Origin: MVYY01 sp012517575
GTDB taxonomy: Bacteria > Bacteroidota > Bacteroidia > Bacteroidales > Paludibacteraceae
Length of the DNA: 64,000 nt
Direction: 5' to 3'
NCBI GenBank assembly: GCA_031629035.1
Contig: JAVLUG010000009.1
Location: 171,441 to 235,440, forward strand
Shown here piece by piece: positions 44,969-54,458 of the stretch. Below the pieces are notes generated by a model. It had not been told where the DNA came from. It did no database searches and saw only the letters and a program-made list of their open reading frames with translations. Position 1 is the stretch's first letter; every line of letters begins with the position of its first letter. The position numbers were made by a program, and so were the translations under genes.

Positions 44969-46198
44969 TTACTTGTTTTCCATTGCTTTAATTTCTGCAT
45001 CGATAGCTTCAAATTCCTTATCCATTTTCAAACGATAGTACAGCGTACGCAGGGTACGTTTATATTCTATTTCGTTGGGATTCAATTCCGTTGCTTTCTG
45101 GAAATAGGGTAATGATTCTTTAAAGACTTTGTCGGCCTTCTCTTTTTCCTGGTTAAATAATTTTACATCTTTTATATCGTTGGCAACTTCCAGCATTTTT
45201 ATGGCTTTGTTGTAGTACAATCGTCCTATACCGGCATACGCTTCTGCCAACTTTGGATCCAGTTCAATCGCTTTGTCGAATGCTGCACGAGCTTCATCAT
45301 AATTACCTAAATTCTCTTCCAGATTGCCTTTCACAAAATAATATTGAGCGATGTTTGGATCACGTTTGATGGCGTCATTAAGATAAGAAAGAGCTTCCTG
45401 AATTTTACCGCTATAGATGTAATGGTTGATTAAATTTTGTAAAAACCAAGCTTCACTGGGAAATTTCTCCAAACCTTCTTTCAGTGTAGCTACATAATTA
45501 ATTGTATCGTTGGTATTTCTGTATTCTTCTGCCAAAAGTTCATAAACGTTTAAAGTCTCATAATTTTCATCTTTCAAATCGTTATATAAATTTATGGCTT
45601 TATCGTGCAATCCTGCATTGGAAGCCGAAAGAGCTGCAAAATATTTAATCATGTGATAGGTAGAATCTAGCACAATTTCATTTTGCATATAAGGTAAGGT
45701 CGGAATTTCAAGATATGCTTCAAATGCTTTCAAAGCTCCTTCGTAGTTTTTCTTTTCGTAGAGGTAAGCGCCATAGCCTATTAAATTAGGTTGAAGGGTG
45801 TAATATTCCTTAATTTTTGTTTTGATATCTTTCAAAAATTTCGGTTTAACTTTACCTTTTGCATCAGGACGTTGATCCAATTCAGCTGCTTTTTTAAAAA
45901 AATTATATGATTCCAAAATTGCTTGTCCCTTGGCATCGGCATCATATTGCTGATTTAGAATTAATTTCTGATACCAGTAATCGTTTTCTTTATATCCTAT
46001 TAATCCGGCAACGTACCATGTGTTGGGATCATTTTTTGTTGTGGAATCGTTTAAAGCTGCTTTAATTGCTTCTCGAGCTCCTGCAAAGTCAGGATTTTCC
46101 ATCAATGCTTTGTTTTTCGCTTTTGTAACATTACTTTTTTGAGCATAAGTAAGGGTGAAACTTAGCACCAAAAAGAGGGATAAAATGATTTTTTTCAT
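44969..46198 (-). CDS. Secreted tetratricopeptide-repeat protein
   Basis: 409 residues with a signal peptide (ends LTYAQ). TPR motifs run through most of the protein; clearest are AQYYFVKGNLEENLGNYDEA, AFDKAIELDPKLAEAYAGIG and PYFQKATELNPNEIEYKR. It probably lies in the periplasm and acts in protein contacts. It is downstream of gyrA in the same direction, separated by 169 bases with a long inverted repeat, so likely its own unit. No enzymatic motif. Confidence 0.85.
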   Translation of the reverse strand: MKKIILSLFLVLSFTLTYAQKSNVTKAKNKALMENPDFAGAREAIKAALNDSTTKNDPNTWYVAGLIGYKENDYWYQKLILNQQYDADAKGQAILESYNFFKKAAELDQRPDAKGKVKPKFLKDIKTKIKEYYTLQPNLIGYGAYLYEKKNYEGALKAFEAYLEIPTLPYMQNEIVLDSTYHMIKYFAALSASNAGLHDKAINLYNDLKDENYETLNVYELLAEEYRNTNDTINYVATLKEGLEKFPSEAWFLQNLINHYIYSGKIQEALSYLNDAIKRDPNIAQYYFVKGNLEENLGNYDEARAAFDKAIELDPKLAEAYAGIGRLYYNKAIKMLEVANDIKDVKLFNQEKEKADKVFKESLPYFQKATELNPNEIEYKRTLRTLYYRLKMDKEFEAIDAEIKAMENK

Positions 46199-46250
46199 AC
46201 TTTTTTTGTTAAAATTTTCACAATTAGATGATTATTTTTCTATTGATTCC

Positions 46251-46285
46251 CATCAAGTTAACTTATTAATAAGGTTAACTTGATG
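46251..46285. repeat. Long inverted repeat between gyrA and the TPR gene
   Basis: CATCAAGTTAAC (46251-46262) pairs perfectly with GTTAACTTGATG (46274-46285), and the loop itself contains the palindrome TTATTAATAA. There is no T-run on the minus-strand exit side, so a simple terminator is doubtful; it could be an operator or an RNA-stability hairpin. Confidence 0.65.
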
Positions 46286-46367
46286 GTTTGTTTTACTTTT
46301 AAAAGAAATAATTTATTTCAGGGCATAAAATTACTATGCAAATTATTGTTTTCCAAATCTTTTTTAA

Positions 46368-48914
46368 TTAATTTTCATTGGATTCATTATTTTCCGTTAA
46401 TTCAGTTTCAACAATTTCTGCAGTTTCTTCGTCAAGCATTTCTTCTACCGGTTCGGAGTCTACTTTGCAAACGGAAGCAATTTCATCGTTGCGTTTTTCC
46501 AGATTAATAAGTCGTACGCCCTGAGTGGCGCGCCCAATAACTGGAATATCGGCAACTTTCAGTCGAATGGCAATTCCTGATTTGTTGATAATCATTAAAT
46601 CATTTTCATCTGTAACATTCTTAATGGAAACCAGTTTTCCTGTTTTTTCGGTAACATTCATGGTTTTCACACCTTTCCCACCTCTATTGGTAATGCGGTA
46701 AATAGGTTCTCCATTTTCATCGTCCAGTAAGGTACGTTTTCCGTAACCTTGTTCCGATACCACCAAAATGTTGGTGTTGTCATCTTTATTTACACAAATC
46801 ATGCCAATAACTTCGTCTTTTTCATCGTCGAGTTTCATTCCGCGAACGCCGGTAGAAACACGTCCCATTGCAGGAACGGCTGATTCGTGAAAACGAATGG
46901 CACGTCCGTTGCGGTTGGCCATTAAAATTTCCGAATTTCCATCTGTCAGTCTTACCTGAATTACTTCATCATCTTCGCGAATATTAATGGCTGTTACTCC
47001 ATTTTGACGGGGATGTGAGTAGGCCTCCAGCGACGTTTTCTTAATTGTTCCCTTTTTGGTGCAGAAAACCAAATAATGTGAACTGTTGTAATCGGGATCC
47101 GTTAAGCCGACAACTCGGATAAATGCTGTAACTTTATCATCACCGTCGATATTCAGAAGATTTTGAATGGCTCTTCCTTTTGAGTTTTTACTGCCTTCCG
47201 GAATTTCATAAACTTTCAGCCAATAGCATTTGCCCTTTTGGGTGAAAAACAACATGGTGTTGTGCATCGAAGCAGGATAAATATGCTCGATAAAATCTTC
47301 GTCTCTCGAATCGCTGCCTTTCGAACCGATACCGCCGCGTCCCTGTGTCTTGAATTCGCTAAGAGGAGTTCTTTTGATGTATCCAAAATGAGAAATGGTG
47401 ATAATCATTTCATCATTCGAATAAAAGTCTTCAGGATTAAATTCTTCCGAAGAATAGACGATTTCGGTACGACGGTTGTCGCCATATTTTGCTTTGATTT
47501 CGAGTAGTTCATCCTTTATAATTTGCATTCGAAGTTCAATTTTATCGAGAATTTCCTTCAAATGAGCAATCAATGCAAGTATATCTTGATATTCAGCACG
47601 AAGTTTTTCCTGTTCCATACCCGTAAGTTGACGCAGACGCATTTCAACAATGGCACGAGCCTGTACATCGGTGAGGTTGAAACGAGCCATTAAATTGGAG
47701 CGGGCTTCATCAGGAGTTTTGGAATTACGAATGATTTGAATGGCTTCATCCAGATTATCGAGAATAATCATGAATCCTTCCAGCAAGTGAGCCCGTTTTT
47801 CGGCTTCGGCCAATTCAAATTTTGTACGGCGAATAACAACATTGTGTCTGTGTTCTACAAAATAGTGAATCAAATCTTTAATACTCAGCATGTGCGGTCT
47901 GCCATGAACCAAAGCAATGTTGTTGACGTTGAAAGTCGATTGTAAGGCTGTCAGTTTGTATAGTTTGTTAAGAACTACATTGGAATTGGCATCGCGTTTA
48001 ACTTCGATGACAATGCGCATCCCTTCGCGATCGGATTCGTCGTTGATATGTGAAATTCCTTCAATCTTTTTTTCTTCTACCAGATTGGCAATGGCTTTTA
48101 TCAATTCCACCTTGTTAACCTGATAGGGTATTTCTTTGACGACGATTTTTTCACGTCCTGAAGCTTCAGTTTCTATTTCGACTTTGGATCGGATTACAAT
48201 GCGTCCACGTCCGGTTTCAAAAGCTTCTTTCACACCGGCATAACCATAAATAATTCCGCCTGTGGGGAAATCGGGAGCTTTTATATATTTTGTCAATTCC
48301 TGAATGGTGATTTCATTGTTGTCGATGTAGGCAACGATGGCATCTACAGTTTCCGATAAATTGTGCGGAGCCATATTGGTAGCCATACCCACCGCAATGC
48401 CCGAAGAACCGTTGACAATTAAGTTAGGCAAACGTGAGGGAAGAACCACCGGTTCTTTTAAAGTTTCGTCAAAGTTTGGCTGAAAGTCAACGGTATCTTT
48501 ATCAATATCGGCCAGCATTTCTTCGGCAATTTTTTGCAGTCGAGCTTCGGTGTAACGCATGGCAGCAGGGCTATCGCCATCAACTGAGCCAAAATTTCCC
48601 TGACCATCTACCAGCGGATAACGCATCGACCAAGGTTGAGCCAATCGAACCAGCGTTCCATAAATTGAAGAATCGCCGTGTGGATGGTATTTTCCCATGA
48701 CCTCACCCACAATTCTTGCACATTTTTTATAGGGTTTGTCGGAAGTATTGCCTAATTCGTTCATTCCAAAAAGTACTCGCCGATGTACGGGTTTAAAACC
48801 ATCGCGAACATCGGGTAAAGCTCTGGAAACAATTACCGACATGGAATAATCAATGTACGAAGATTTCATTTCTTCGTCAATGTTCACTTTAATAATTCTT
48901 TCTTGTTCAATCAT
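46368..48914 (-). CDS. gyrA: DNA gyrase subunit A
   Basis: 848 residues. The breakage-reunion domain contains the quinolone-determining segment MGKYHPHGDSSIYGT (Ser82, with Gly86 where E. coli has Asp87) and the catalytic tyrosine Tyr121 in AAMRYTEARL. The C-terminal beta-pinwheel starts with the GyrA box region QGRGGIGSKG and repeats such as ILMANRNGRAIRF. An acidic tail (EETAEIVETELTENNESNEN) closes the protein. With GyrB it introduces negative supercoils. The start MIEQERIIKVNIDEEM is the usual one. Confidence 0.98.
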   Translation of the reverse strand: MIEQERIIKVNIDEEMKSSYIDYSMSVIVSRALPDVRDGFKPVHRRVLFGMNELGNTSDKPYKKCARIVGEVMGKYHPHGDSSIYGTLVRLAQPWSMRYPLVDGQGNFGSVDGDSPAAMRYTEARLQKIAEEMLADIDKDTVDFQPNFDETLKEPVVLPSRLPNLIVNGSSGIAVGMATNMAPHNLSETVDAIVAYIDNNEITIQELTKYIKAPDFPTGGIIYGYAGVKEAFETGRGRIVIRSKVEIETEASGREKIVVKEIPYQVNKVELIKAIANLVEEKKIEGISHINDESDREGMRIVIEVKRDANSNVVLNKLYKLTALQSTFNVNNIALVHGRPHMLSIKDLIHYFVEHRHNVVIRRTKFELAEAEKRAHLLEGFMIILDNLDEAIQIIRNSKTPDEARSNLMARFNLTDVQARAIVEMRLRQLTGMEQEKLRAEYQDILALIAHLKEILDKIELRMQIIKDELLEIKAKYGDNRRTEIVYSSEEFNPEDFYSNDEMIITISHFGYIKRTPLSEFKTQGRGGIGSKGSDSRDEDFIEHIYPASMHNTMLFFTQKGKCYWLKVYEIPEGSKNSKGRAIQNLLNIDGDDKVTAFIRVVGLTDPDYNSSHYLVFCTKKGTIKKTSLEAYSHPRQNGVTAINIREDDEVIQVRLTDGNSEILMANRNGRAIRFHESAVPAMGRVSTGVRGMKLDDEKDEVIGMICVNKDDNTNILVVSEQGYGKRTLLDDENGEPIYRITNRGGKGVKTMNVTEKTGKLVSIKNVTDENDLMIINKSGIAIRLKVADIPVIGRATQGVRLINLEKRNDEIASVCKVDSEPVEEMLDEETAEIVETELTENNESNEN

Positions 48915-49127
48915 CTATACAAATTTTTATTTTTATCGAAAAATTGCTCTAAATTACTACTTTTTACTCAATTGAACAAGATTTTGCGTGATTATTTTTT
49001 TATCATGTTTACAGATATTTGGTTGAAAATGAGGAATAAATTTCGTTTTTGGCAGGCTTTGAAAATCTTTAACAAATAGTTGCTAATCAGTTAACTATCG
49101 GGGAAGTTAAAGAACGAGTTGAAGATT

Positions 49128-49164
49128 AAAAAAACGAGAAACACTTTTATGAATATGTTTCCCG
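49128..49164 (-). terminator. Intrinsic terminator of the DoxX gene
   Basis: On the minus strand CGGGAAACA...TGTTTCTCG (plus 49135-49143 with 49156-49164, one G-U-type mismatch) is followed by a run of seven T, 35 bases after the DoxX stop. Confidence 0.8.
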
Positions 49165-49198
49165 ATTTTAATATGATTGAAAAGGAAGTGAATTGGAT

Positions 49199-49636
49199 TT
49201 ATTTTTTCTTCGTCCAATGTTTTGCTAAAAGATAATCTACCGAAAATTTACCTGCACCGAGAAAAAACAGAGCCACATAAAGAAAAAGATAAAGAAAAGC
49301 AATTTCTTTGACTGTAAACGGATCATTGGCGTGAACCATAAATGCAGCTACGGCCATGCCAAACATGGGCGGGATGGCTGCCAGTCGGGTAAAAATTCCA
49401 AAAATAATGAGCAATGAGCAACCAACTTCAGCTAAAATGATCAGCACAAGCGAAGCCGAAGCCCCAATTCCCAAAGGATCGGGAAATACAGTACTGAGCA
49501 TTTCAAAATTGGTGATTTTTTGCCATCCATGCAAAAACATGAATATTCCGATAATTAGTCTGAAAATCAATAAGCCGATGTTGGTAAAAGTTCCCTGATA
49601 TTCAACATATTTTTGTGTTTTGTTAGTAGTTTCCAT
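49199..49636 (-). CDS. DoxX-family membrane protein
   Basis: 145 residues with four predicted transmembrane helices (LIFRLIIGIFMFLHGWQKI, LVLIILAEVGCSLLIIFGIF, IPPMFGMAVAAFMVHA, FLYLFLYVALFFLGAGKFSVD). The GWQKI and GAGKFSVDYLL ends fit the DoxX/DoxD family, which is linked to redox functions in several bacteria. Exact role unknown. It precedes ispE-oriented genes in the same direction but is followed by its own terminator. Confidence 0.85.
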   Translation of the reverse strand: METTNKTQKYVEYQGTFTNIGLLIFRLIIGIFMFLHGWQKITNFEMLSTVFPDPLGIGASASLVLIILAEVGCSLLIIFGIFTRLAAIPPMFGMAVAAFMVHANDPFTVKEIAFLYLFLYVALFFLGAGKFSVDYLLAKHWTKKK

Positions 49637-49698
49637 ATTTTTAATTGATTTAATTGTTTTTTATTGGAAACAACAAATTACATTAAAAAATGTTTTCT

Positions 49699-50517
49699 TT
49701 AACTCAATGGAACAATCGAAAAGAAAAATTTGTCGAAATAGCTATTATGGACTGGTAGATTGTAAAAAATTCCATAAACAGCCGAACCCGAACCCGACAT
49801 GGAAGCATAAACTGCACCGTTATCGTAAAGTTTTTGTTTTATCTCGGCTATCAGTGGAAAGCGTTTAAAAACTGAATCTTCAAAATCATTTTTGATAAAA
49901 TATTTCCACTCTTCAATGGGTTTTTTAATCAATTCTTTCAAGGAAACTTCAGATTTTTTGAGTACAGTCTCGGCATAAGCTTCGGCAGTAGAAATGTGAA
50001 TATCGGGCTTTACTACCAACAGGTAAAAGTTTTTCAATGAAAGCGCAACCGGTTGAAATTCGTCTCCTTTTCCCTGGGCAAATACAGGCTGGTTGTCGAT
50101 AAAAAAAGCACAATCGGCGCCAAGCTTTGCAGCCAAATGTTTTAATTTTTTTCTGTCGATATGGAGTTGAAAAAGTTCATTGAGTGATTTCAGCATAAAT
50201 GCGGCATCGGAAGAACCACCGCCCAAACCGGCACCCATTGGAATATTTTTATCGAGTGTAATTTTTACCGGCGCTATGTTATACTCATTTCTTAATAATT
50301 GCCATGCTTTTATGACCAGATTGTTTTCTGGTTTTCCTTCGATAGGTAATCCTTTGACAAAAAACTGATTTTCATTAGCATCCGGTAAAGACTCAACTTC
50401 CAGATGGTCAAAAATATCGACAGGATAAAAAACCGTTTCAATCGAGTGATAACCATTTGGCAGCAGGCCTGTTATATTTAGACCTATATTGATTTTGGCA
50501 TTGGGATGGACATTCAT
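49699..50517 (-). CDS. ispE: 4-diphosphocytidyl-2-C-methyl-D-erythritol kinase
   Basis: 272 residues of the GHMP kinase superfamily. The ATP loop PMGAGLGGGSSDAAFML (about residues 94-110), the opening HPNAKINIGLNITGLLPNGYHSIETVF and the C-terminal MSGSGSAVYGIF glycine loop identify IspE. It phosphorylates CDP-methylerythritol in the non-mevalonate isoprenoid pathway. It lies 62 bases upstream of the DoxX gene on the same strand. Confidence 0.95.
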   Translation of the reverse strand: MNVHPNAKINIGLNITGLLPNGYHSIETVFYPVDIFDHLEVESLPDANENQFFVKGLPIEGKPENNLVIKAWQLLRNEYNIAPVKITLDKNIPMGAGLGGGSSDAAFMLKSLNELFQLHIDRKKLKHLAAKLGADCAFFIDNQPVFAQGKGDEFQPVALSLKNFYLLVVKPDIHISTAEAYAETVLKKSEVSLKELIKKPIEEWKYFIKNDFEDSVFKRFPLIAEIKQKLYDNGAVYASMSGSGSAVYGIFYNLPVHNSYFDKFFFSIVPLS

Positions 50518-50855
50518 TTAAATTGGCTAAATTATGTTTTAAGCTTGTAAAAGTAGTAATTTTTTTGATTGAAATTTTCTTTCAAAAAAGAAAATTTCTC
50601 CGTATACAATTTTATTATTTTTATGTTTTTGTTCTCAAGTTGTGAATAACTTATTGTTTAGACAATTATAAATTTTCCACTTATTGAAAGCAAGTTTGAT
50701 AAAACCGTTTGCAGTTTTCTTAATTGAAACTATAATATTAAATTTGCATTTCCTAAAACTTTCGAAAAAACTCTTATTCTGAGATATTATTTTCTTAAGT
50801 ATTTTGATTTTCAACTAACTTTATAAAATCTTGAAATAATCAACTTAAAAAATAT
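50518..50855. other. AT-rich divergent intergenic region with a -7 box
   Basis: 338 bases between ispE and the nucleotidyltransferase gene. A TAAATTTG at 50739-50746 fits the plus-strand -7 consensus, giving a ~105-base leader; a -33 partner at proper spacing is not clear. No ORF or RNA gene was recognised. Confidence 0.5.
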
Positions 50856-51761
50856 ATGAAACCAACTTTATTAATTTTAGCAGCCGGAATGGGTAGCCGT
50901 TACGGTGGATTGAAGCAATTGGACGGACTGGGCCCCAATGGAGAAACCATCATGGATTATTCCATTTATGATGCCATACAGGCAGGATTTGGGAAAGTCG
51001 TTTTCGTGATTCGAAAAAGTTTTAAAAAAGAATTTAACGAATTAATTGTCAGTAAGTTCAAAAATTTAATTGATGTTGAACTGGTATATCAGGAACTCGA
51101 CAAAGTTCCGGAAGGATGTACTTATTCTTCGGAACGTGAAAAACCGTGGGGGACAAATCATGCACTGCTGATGGCTAAAGAAGTGATACATGAGCCATTT
51201 GGCGTAATCAATGCTGATGATTTTTATGGACGGGAATCATATTTTATACTGGCCGATTTTTTGCGCAGTGTTGAAAACAAACAAAACGAATATTGCATGA
51301 TTGGATACCGTGTAGGTAATACGCTTTCAGAAAGCGGCCCTGTGAGCAGAGGAATATGCGTGGCTGATGAAAATAATTTTTTGAAGGATGTGGTGGAAAG
51401 AACTCATATTGTGGAAAAGGGAGGAACAATAATTTATCTGGATGAAAACGGCAAGGAAGTAGCCATTCATCCCAACGTGCCGGTATCGATGAATATGTGG
51501 GGATTTACTCCTGATTATTTTGATTATTCATGGGAAGCTTTCAAGAAATTTTTAACCGAAAATGGACAAAATATTAAAGCAGAATTTTATATCCCGACTG
51601 TTGTCAATCAGTTGATACACGAAAATAAGGTTTCCTGCAAAATTTTGGATACGCCTTCCAAATGGTTTGGTGTAACTTATTCCAATGACAGGCCGCAGAC
51701 AGTTTTAAAAATCAATGAATTAATCCGCAAAGGAGTATATCCTGAAAAATTATTCAAATAA
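50856..51761 (+). CDS. Sugar nucleotidyltransferase
   Basis: 301 residues of the NTP_transferase fold: LLILAAGMGSRYGGLKQLDGLGPNG is the nucleotide-binding opening, and VINADDFYGRESY holds the metal-binding Asp-Asp region. Such enzymes couple NTP with sugar-1-phosphate. The group with GSRYGGLKQ is common in Bacteroidota, next to sugar genes, with untested substrate. It starts a tight plus-strand operon with galE (9-base gap) and manA (21-base gap), so a nucleotide-sugar role is likely. Confidence 0.85.
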   Translation: MKPTLLILAAGMGSRYGGLKQLDGLGPNGETIMDYSIYDAIQAGFGKVVFVIRKSFKKEFNELIVSKFKNLIDVELVYQELDKVPEGCTYSSEREKPWGTNHALLMAKEVIHEPFGVINADDFYGRESYFILADFLRSVENKQNEYCMIGYRVGNTLSESGPVSRGICVADENNFLKDVVERTHIVEKGGTIIYLDENGKEVAIHPNVPVSMNMWGFTPDYFDYSWEAFKKFLTENGQNIKAEFYIPTVVNQLIHENKVSCKILDTPSKWFGVTYSNDRPQTVLKINELIRKGVYPEKLFK

Positions 51762-51770
51762 TTATACATT

Positions 51771-52808
51771 ATGAGTAAAGTTTTGGTTACCGGTGGAACC
51801 GGATATATTGGTTCACATACTGTGGTAGAATTGCAACAGGAAGGACATGAAGTTATTGTTGTGGATAATCTCTTCAATTCAGATATTGAAGTTTTAAACG
51901 GAATTGAAAAAATCACCGGCATACGTCCCACATTCGAAAATATTGATTGCACGGATTATGTTGGTATGGATCGCATGTTTGAAAGACATAAGAATATTGA
52001 TGCAATTATTCACTTTGCTGCGTATAAGGCTGTAGGCGAGTCGGTTGAAAAACCTTTGCTGTATTACAGAAACAATATTCTTTCGCTGGTCAATTTATTG
52101 CAACTGATGCCGGTACATAAAATCAAGCATTTGGTTTTTTCGTCTTCGTGTACGGTTTATGGTCAGCCGGATATTTTGCCTGTAACAGAAAATTCGCCAT
52201 TTAAGCCTGCTCTTTCACCTTATGGCAATACCAAACAGATATGTGAAGAAATCATTCGTGATACCATTCATTCCAACTCTTTTTATCACAGTATTGTTCT
52301 TCGATATTTTAATCCGATTGGAGCACATCCATCCGCTGAAATAGGAGAATTGCCCAATGGTGTGCCCAATAATCTGCTTCCTTTTATTACCCAGACAGCT
52401 ATCGGAATCAGGAAACAGTTATTGGTTTACGGGAATGATTATAATACGCCTGATGGAACTTGCATTCGCGACTATATTGATGTAGTAGATTTGGCAAAAG
52501 CACATGTTTCAGCTTTAAACCGTATGTTGAATCATCAGCAGAAGCACAATTTGGAAGTTTTCAATCTTGGAACAGGTCGTGGACTTTCGGTGCTGGAAAT
52601 CATAAAAATGTTTGAAAAAGTAAATAATGTTAAGGTGCCATATAAAATTGTGGGAAGAAGGGAAGGCGATATAGAAAAGGTTTGGGCTGATCCAAGTTAT
52701 GCCAATAAGGAATTGGGTTGGAAGGCGCAGCGTCCTTTGGAAGAAACGCTTCGTAGTGCATGGGAATGGGAGAAAAAACTGGCTGAACGTTCCAAACAAA
52801 CTGCTTGA
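51771..52808 (+). CDS. galE: UDP-glucose 4-epimerase
   Basis: 345 residues of the extended SDR family: NAD-binding GGTGYIGSHT (7-16), active-site serine within FSSSCTVYG, catalytic tyrosine-lysine pair YGNTK, and C-terminal GRREGDIEKVWADPSYANKELGW, characteristic of GalE. It interconverts UDP-glucose and UDP-galactose. Middle gene of a three-gene sugar operon. Confidence 0.95.
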   Translation: MSKVLVTGGTGYIGSHTVVELQQEGHEVIVVDNLFNSDIEVLNGIEKITGIRPTFENIDCTDYVGMDRMFERHKNIDAIIHFAAYKAVGESVEKPLLYYRNNILSLVNLLQLMPVHKIKHLVFSSSCTVYGQPDILPVTENSPFKPALSPYGNTKQICEEIIRDTIHSNSFYHSIVLRYFNPIGAHPSAEIGELPNGVPNNLLPFITQTAIGIRKQLLVYGNDYNTPDGTCIRDYIDVVDLAKAHVSALNRMLNHQQKHNLEVFNLGTGRGLSVLEIIKMFEKVNNVKVPYKIVGRREGDIEKVWADPSYANKELGWKAQRPLEETLRSAWEWEKKLAERSKQTA

Positions 52809-52829
52809 AAAAATTAATATTCGATTAAA

Positions 52830-53816
52830 ATGAAAGAAGACAATAGTTTATATCCCTTAAAATTCCAACCAATTTTAAAAGAAAAAATTTGGGGAGGAAC
52901 AAAGCTGAAAAAACTTTTCAACAAACAGACCGATTCCGATAAAATTGGCGAAAGTTGGGAACTTTCCGGTTTCAAAGGCGATGAATCAGTTGTATCAAAC
53001 GGTTTCCTTGCCGGAAATAATTTGACTGAACTGATTGAAATTTATATGGGCGATTTGGTGGGAGATAAGATTTTTGAAGAATTTGGGCTGACTTTTCCCT
53101 TGCTTTTCAAACTTATCGATGCCAATGACGATTTGTCCATTCAGGTTCACCCTGACGATGAGACGGCAGCGCAACGCCACAATTCGCTGGGGAAAACAGA
53201 AATGTGGTATGTTATAGATGCTGAGCCGGATGGCGAATTGATAGTAGGGTTTAAAAATGACTGCTCACGCCAGGAATATCTGAAAGCTTTGGAAGAAGGG
53301 CATGTGGCCGATTTATTAAAAAGAGTTCCGGTCAGCAAGGGTGATGTGATTTTTATCCCTGCCGGTTTGGTTCATGCCATAAAAAAAGGCGTGTTGGTTG
53401 CAGAAATTCAGGAAACGAGTGATCTTACTTATCGTATTTATGATTACAAACGAACCGATGAACATGGAAAAGAGCGGGAGCTGCATACCGAATTGGCTTT
53501 GGATGTCATTAATTTTTCCGCTACAAAAAATCCTAAGGTTACCTACGAACCAAAAGTTAATGCAATAACTCCATTGGTTTCGTGTGATTACTTTACTACT
53601 AATCTGTTGCTATTTAACCGAACTATAATCCGAAATTACAGTTCGCTCGATTCTTTTGTAGTCTATATGTGTTTGGAAGGGAATTTCATAATCGAATGCG
53701 AAAACCATAAAATCTTGGTGGAAAAGGGCGAAACGGTTTTAATTCCGGCCAGTTTGGACGAAGTTTCATTGATTCCGAATGGAGAGGTAAAATTGCTGGA
53801 AGTATTTATTCAGTAA
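52830..53816 (+). CDS. manA: Class I mannose-6-phosphate isomerase
   Basis: 328 residues of the short cupin-type ManA found in Bacteroidota and Firmicutes. Zinc-site residues appear in QVHPDDETA, KTEMWYVID and GLVHAIKKG; the start YPLKFQPILKEKIWGGTKL is typical. It interconverts fructose-6-phosphate and mannose-6-phosphate. Last gene of the nucleotidyltransferase-galE-manA operon; a terminator hairpin follows the stop. Confidence 0.93.
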   Translation: MKEDNSLYPLKFQPILKEKIWGGTKLKKLFNKQTDSDKIGESWELSGFKGDESVVSNGFLAGNNLTELIEIYMGDLVGDKIFEEFGLTFPLLFKLIDANDDLSIQVHPDDETAAQRHNSLGKTEMWYVIDAEPDGELIVGFKNDCSRQEYLKALEEGHVADLLKRVPVSKGDVIFIPAGLVHAIKKGVLVAEIQETSDLTYRIYDYKRTDEHGKERELHTELALDVINFSATKNPKVTYEPKVNAITPLVSCDYFTTNLLLFNRTIIRNYSSLDSFVVYMCLEGNFIIECENHKILVEKGETVLIPASLDEVSLIPNGEVKLLEVFIQ

Positions 53817-53837
53817 AGATATTCTGAATTTAAAAAA

Positions 53838-53878
53838 AAAGGGAATGGCCGCAAACAAATGTTGAAGCTATTCCCTTT
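53838..53878. terminator. Bidirectional intrinsic terminator
   Basis: Stem AAAGGGAATGGC/GCTATTCCCTTT (53838-53849 with 53867-53878, one G-T pair) between the convergent manA and GNAT genes, flanked by A- and T-runs. Confidence 0.85.
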
Positions 53879-53904
53879 CTTTTTGGTTTGCCAAAACAAA
53901 ATTA

Positions 53905-54456
53905 TCAGGTTACTTCATTTTTGCTTTGACAATAAACATTTCTGAATTGTTGGAAAACAACAATATTTTGAAAACTGTTCATGGTTTTTATCCAGTTTTT
54001 CAACAGTCCGTTTTTTTCAAATTTTTCTTCTTCAAACATACGCATACTTGGAATGTTTTCTTCTGCAATTTCAACGTAAAGCTGGTTAATTTTCAGAAAA
54101 TCAAATACATATTCTTCAATAAGATGAAGAGCTTCTCTGGCAAAACCGTTTCTTTGAAATTTTTGTTCAATGAAAAGTCCCAATGCTACACGACTATTGT
54201 GAATATCAAAGTCAAACAAATCGACCGTTCCAATGGTTTCATTGCTGCTTTTAATGGTAATCATCAATCGCAATTGTCTGTTTTCATATATGTCTTTTTC
54301 CGAATCCAGTATGTATTGCTTCAGCATATAACGGGAATAGGGACTTCGAGCATTGCCCACCATCCACAATTCAGGATTGTTTTCCCATCGATACAGAAGT
54401 TCCAAATCTTCCGGTTCGACTGCGCGGAGTCGTATATTTTCGTTTTCCAGTAGCAA
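53905..54456 (-). CDS. GNAT-family N-acetyltransferase (RimJ/RimL-like)
   Basis: 183 residues: ENIRLRAVEPEDLELLYRWENNPE at the start, ETIGTVDLFDFD strand, and the acetyl-CoA loop QKFQRNGFAREALHLIEEY match acetyltransferases of the RimJ/RimL type. Substrate unknown; small molecule or protein N-terminus. It starts 2 bases after the recA stop, so it is co-transcribed with recA. Confidence 0.88.
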   Translation of the reverse strand: MLLENENIRLRAVEPEDLELLYRWENNPELWMVGNARSPYSRYMLKQYILDSEKDIYENRQLRLMITIKSSNETIGTVDLFDFDIHNSRVALGLFIEQKFQRNGFAREALHLIEEYVFDFLKINQLYVEIAEENIPSMRMFEEEKFEKNGLLKNWIKTMNSFQNIVVFQQFRNVYCQSKNEVT

Positions 54457-54458
54457 TT

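Noticed and set aside
46368..48914. Gly86 in GyrA at the position of E. coli Asp87
   Set aside because: Position 87 varies between phyla and Ser82 is unchanged; without close relatives it is no evidence of quinolone resistance.
53926..54453. 175-codon plus-strand frame opposite the GNAT gene
   Set aside because: The minus-strand GNAT protein has clear acetyltransferase motifs; the plus-strand product has none.
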